Shown: in pieces, positions 31,219 to 32,273 of the stretch | Layout of the letters: every line of letters begins with the position of its first letter | How positions within the stretch are numbered: the first letter of the stretch is position 1 | From: CAZJNX01 sp964547415 | Lineage (GTDB): Bacteria > Pseudomonadota > Alphaproteobacteria > Rhizobiales > Amorphaceae | DNA: 32,273 nucleotides | Assembly (NCBI GenBank): GCA_964547415.1 | Contig: CAZJNX010000020.1 | Location: 1 to 32,273 of the forward strand | Direction: 5' to 3' | Notes under the pieces: model-generated | Told to the model about the DNA's origin: nothing | Databases searched by the model: none | The model's input: only the letters and a program-made list of their open reading frames with translations | Position numbers and translations under genes: made by a program

Positions 31219-32273
31219 CTAGATCACGTAGGACCTCAGCGGCGGGAAGCCGTTGAAGGCGACCGACGCATAGGTGGTCGTGTAGGCGCCCGTCCCGCCG
31301 ATCAGGATCTCGTCGCCGATCTGAAGCGTGATCGGCAGCGGATAGGGCGTCTTCTCGTAGAGGACGTCCACGGAATCGCAGGTGGGGCCGGCGAGCACGC
31401 ACGGCGCCGTCTCCGCGTCGTCCCGCGGGGTGGCGATCGGGTAGCGGATCGCCTCGTCCATCGTCTCGCCGAGGCCGCCGAACTTGCCGATGTCGAGGTA
31501 CACCCAGCGCACGTCGTCGTCCGCGCTCTTCCTCGAGATGAGCACGACCTCCGACTTGATGACGCCCGCGTCGCCGACCATGCCGCGGCCCGGCTCGATG
31601 ATCGTCTCCGGCAGACGGTTGCCGAAGTGGCGGCGCAGCGCCTCGTCGATCGCCCGGCCGTAGGCCTCCGCCGACGGGATCTCCTTCAGGTACCGCGCCG
31701 CGAAGCCGCCGCCGAGGTTGACCATCGTGAGCTCGACGCCGCGCCGCTCCATCTCGTTGAAGATGAAGGCCGCGCTCTCGAGCGCCCCGTCCCAGGCCGC
31801 CGGGTTGGACTGCTGCGAGCCGACGTGGAAGGACACGCCGACTGGCTCGAGGCCGGCGGCGCGGGCGTGCTCCAGCACGTCGACCGCCATCTCCGGCGCG
31901 CAGCCGAACTTCCTCGACAGCGGCCACTCGGCGTTCTCGCCGTCGCACAGGATGCGGCAGAACACCCGCGCCCCCGGCGCGGCGCGGGCGATCTTGTCGG
32001 CCTCGGCCTCGCAGTCGATCGCGTAGAGGTCGATGCCGCGCGCCCGGGCGGCCGCGATGTCCCGCTCCTTCTTGATGGTGTTGCCGAAGGAGACCCGGTC
32101 CGGCGTCGCGCCCGCGCCGAGCGCCATGTCGATCTCGGCGACGGAGGCGCAGTCGAACGAGGAGCCGAGCTCGGCGAGCAGCGCCAGGATCTCCGGCGCC
32201 GGGTTGGCCTTCACGGCATAGAAGATGCGGGTGTCCGGCATCGCCCGGGCGAACGCGAGATAGTTCTCGCGCA
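31219..32273 (-). CDS. odc: Ornithine decarboxylase, PLP fold type III (5' end outside the window)
   Basis: Removes CO2 from ornithine (possibly also lysine or other diamino acids) to make putrescine. The frame is open to the window edge, and the residues before the first internal Met (RENYLAFARA) match the family, so the start lies outside; 350 residues are visible of about 375-380. The PLP lysine is in FYAVKANP. HVGSQ, NLGGGF and EPGR line the phosphate site, and the catalytic Cys is in AGPTCDSVDVL. This is the eukaryotic-like type III enzyme common in alphaproteobacteria, not the large biodegradative type I form. The product feeds homospermidine synthase encoded three genes downstream. The stop TAG lies in a 12-base palindrome. 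Confidence 0.94.
   Translation of the reverse strand, partial: RENYLAFARAMPDTRIFYAVKANPAPEILALLAELGSSFDCASVAEIDMALGAGATPDRVSFGNTIKKERDIAAARARGIDLYAIDCEAEADKIARAAPGARVFCRILCDGENAEWPLSRKFGCAPEMAVDVLEHARAAGLEPVGVSFHVGSQQSNPAAWDGALESAAFIFNEMERRGVELTMVNLGGGFAARYLKEIPSAEAYGRAIDEALRRHFGNRLPETIIEPGRGMVGDAGVIKSEVVLISRKSADDDVRWVYLDIGKFGGLGETMDEAIRYPIATPRDDAETAPCVLAGPTCDSVDVLYEKTPYPLPITLQIGDEILIGGTGAYTTTYASVAFNGFPPLRSYVI

Noticed and set aside
31219..32273. Ornithine decarboxylase starting at the internal ATG 32241
   Set aside because: Conserved residues continue upstream of that Met to the window edge, so the true start is outside.

Overview
The window is very GC-rich, densely coded chromosomal DNA. 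The gene types (plant-type glutamate-cysteine ligase, homospermidine synthase beside an ornithine decarboxylase, a tripartite TRAP transporter, HisKA_2 sensor kinase, tRNA-Gly(TCC) sequence) point to a high-GC alphaproteobacterium. That placement is inference from gene content only. I see no phage, insertion sequence or CRISPR array. Both ends cut genes: glmS lacks its 5' end on the left, and an ornithine decarboxylase lacks its 5' end on the right. A run of ten Ns at 22659-22668 is an assembly gap inside a sensor kinase gene.

Left part (1-6632): glmS (+) converges on a dihydrolipoamide-dehydrogenase-like flavoprotein (-). A small secreted protein of unknown function, a tRNA-Gly(TCC) gene with a plausible promoter, and a full-length ABC exporter follow, all on the minus strand.

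Transport block (6633-18192): a minus-strand operon encodes a Tat-exported binding protein, a six-helix voltage-gated K+ channel, two permeases and an ATPase of the polyamine (Pot) type, then a short-chain dehydrogenase. Across a 0.4 kb divergent control region lies a plus-strand operon: TRAP binding protein, small and large TRAP permeases, a prolidase-like amidohydrolase and an isochorismatase-family hydrolase. This second operon looks like uptake plus two-step hydrolysis of one unidentified organic acid, peptide or amide.

Middle (18193-26945): an orphan zinc-binding protein ZnuA carries a greatly expanded His-rich repeat (15 units) and a Zur-like box upstream. Then come UDP-glucose dehydrogenase, an orphan HisKA_2 sensor kinase, gshA, rsmE, and the divergent xseA.

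Right part (26946-32273): a likely minus-strand polyamine operon runs ornithine decarboxylase, GNAT acetyltransferase, a secreted aromatic-amino-acid-lyase homologue, homospermidine synthase. Ornithine would be converted to putrescine and then to homospermidine. The lyase homologue lacks the Ala-Ser-Gly triad that forms the MIO cofactor, which makes it the most unusual protein in the window.

A structured DNA/RNA element that I could not match to a named family occurs three times (about 14212, 26984 and 31091). Each copy lies just downstream of a stop codon and in the same orientation as that gene. The copies share a short box at fixed spacing and a long GC-rich stem whose interior differs in sequence but still pairs.
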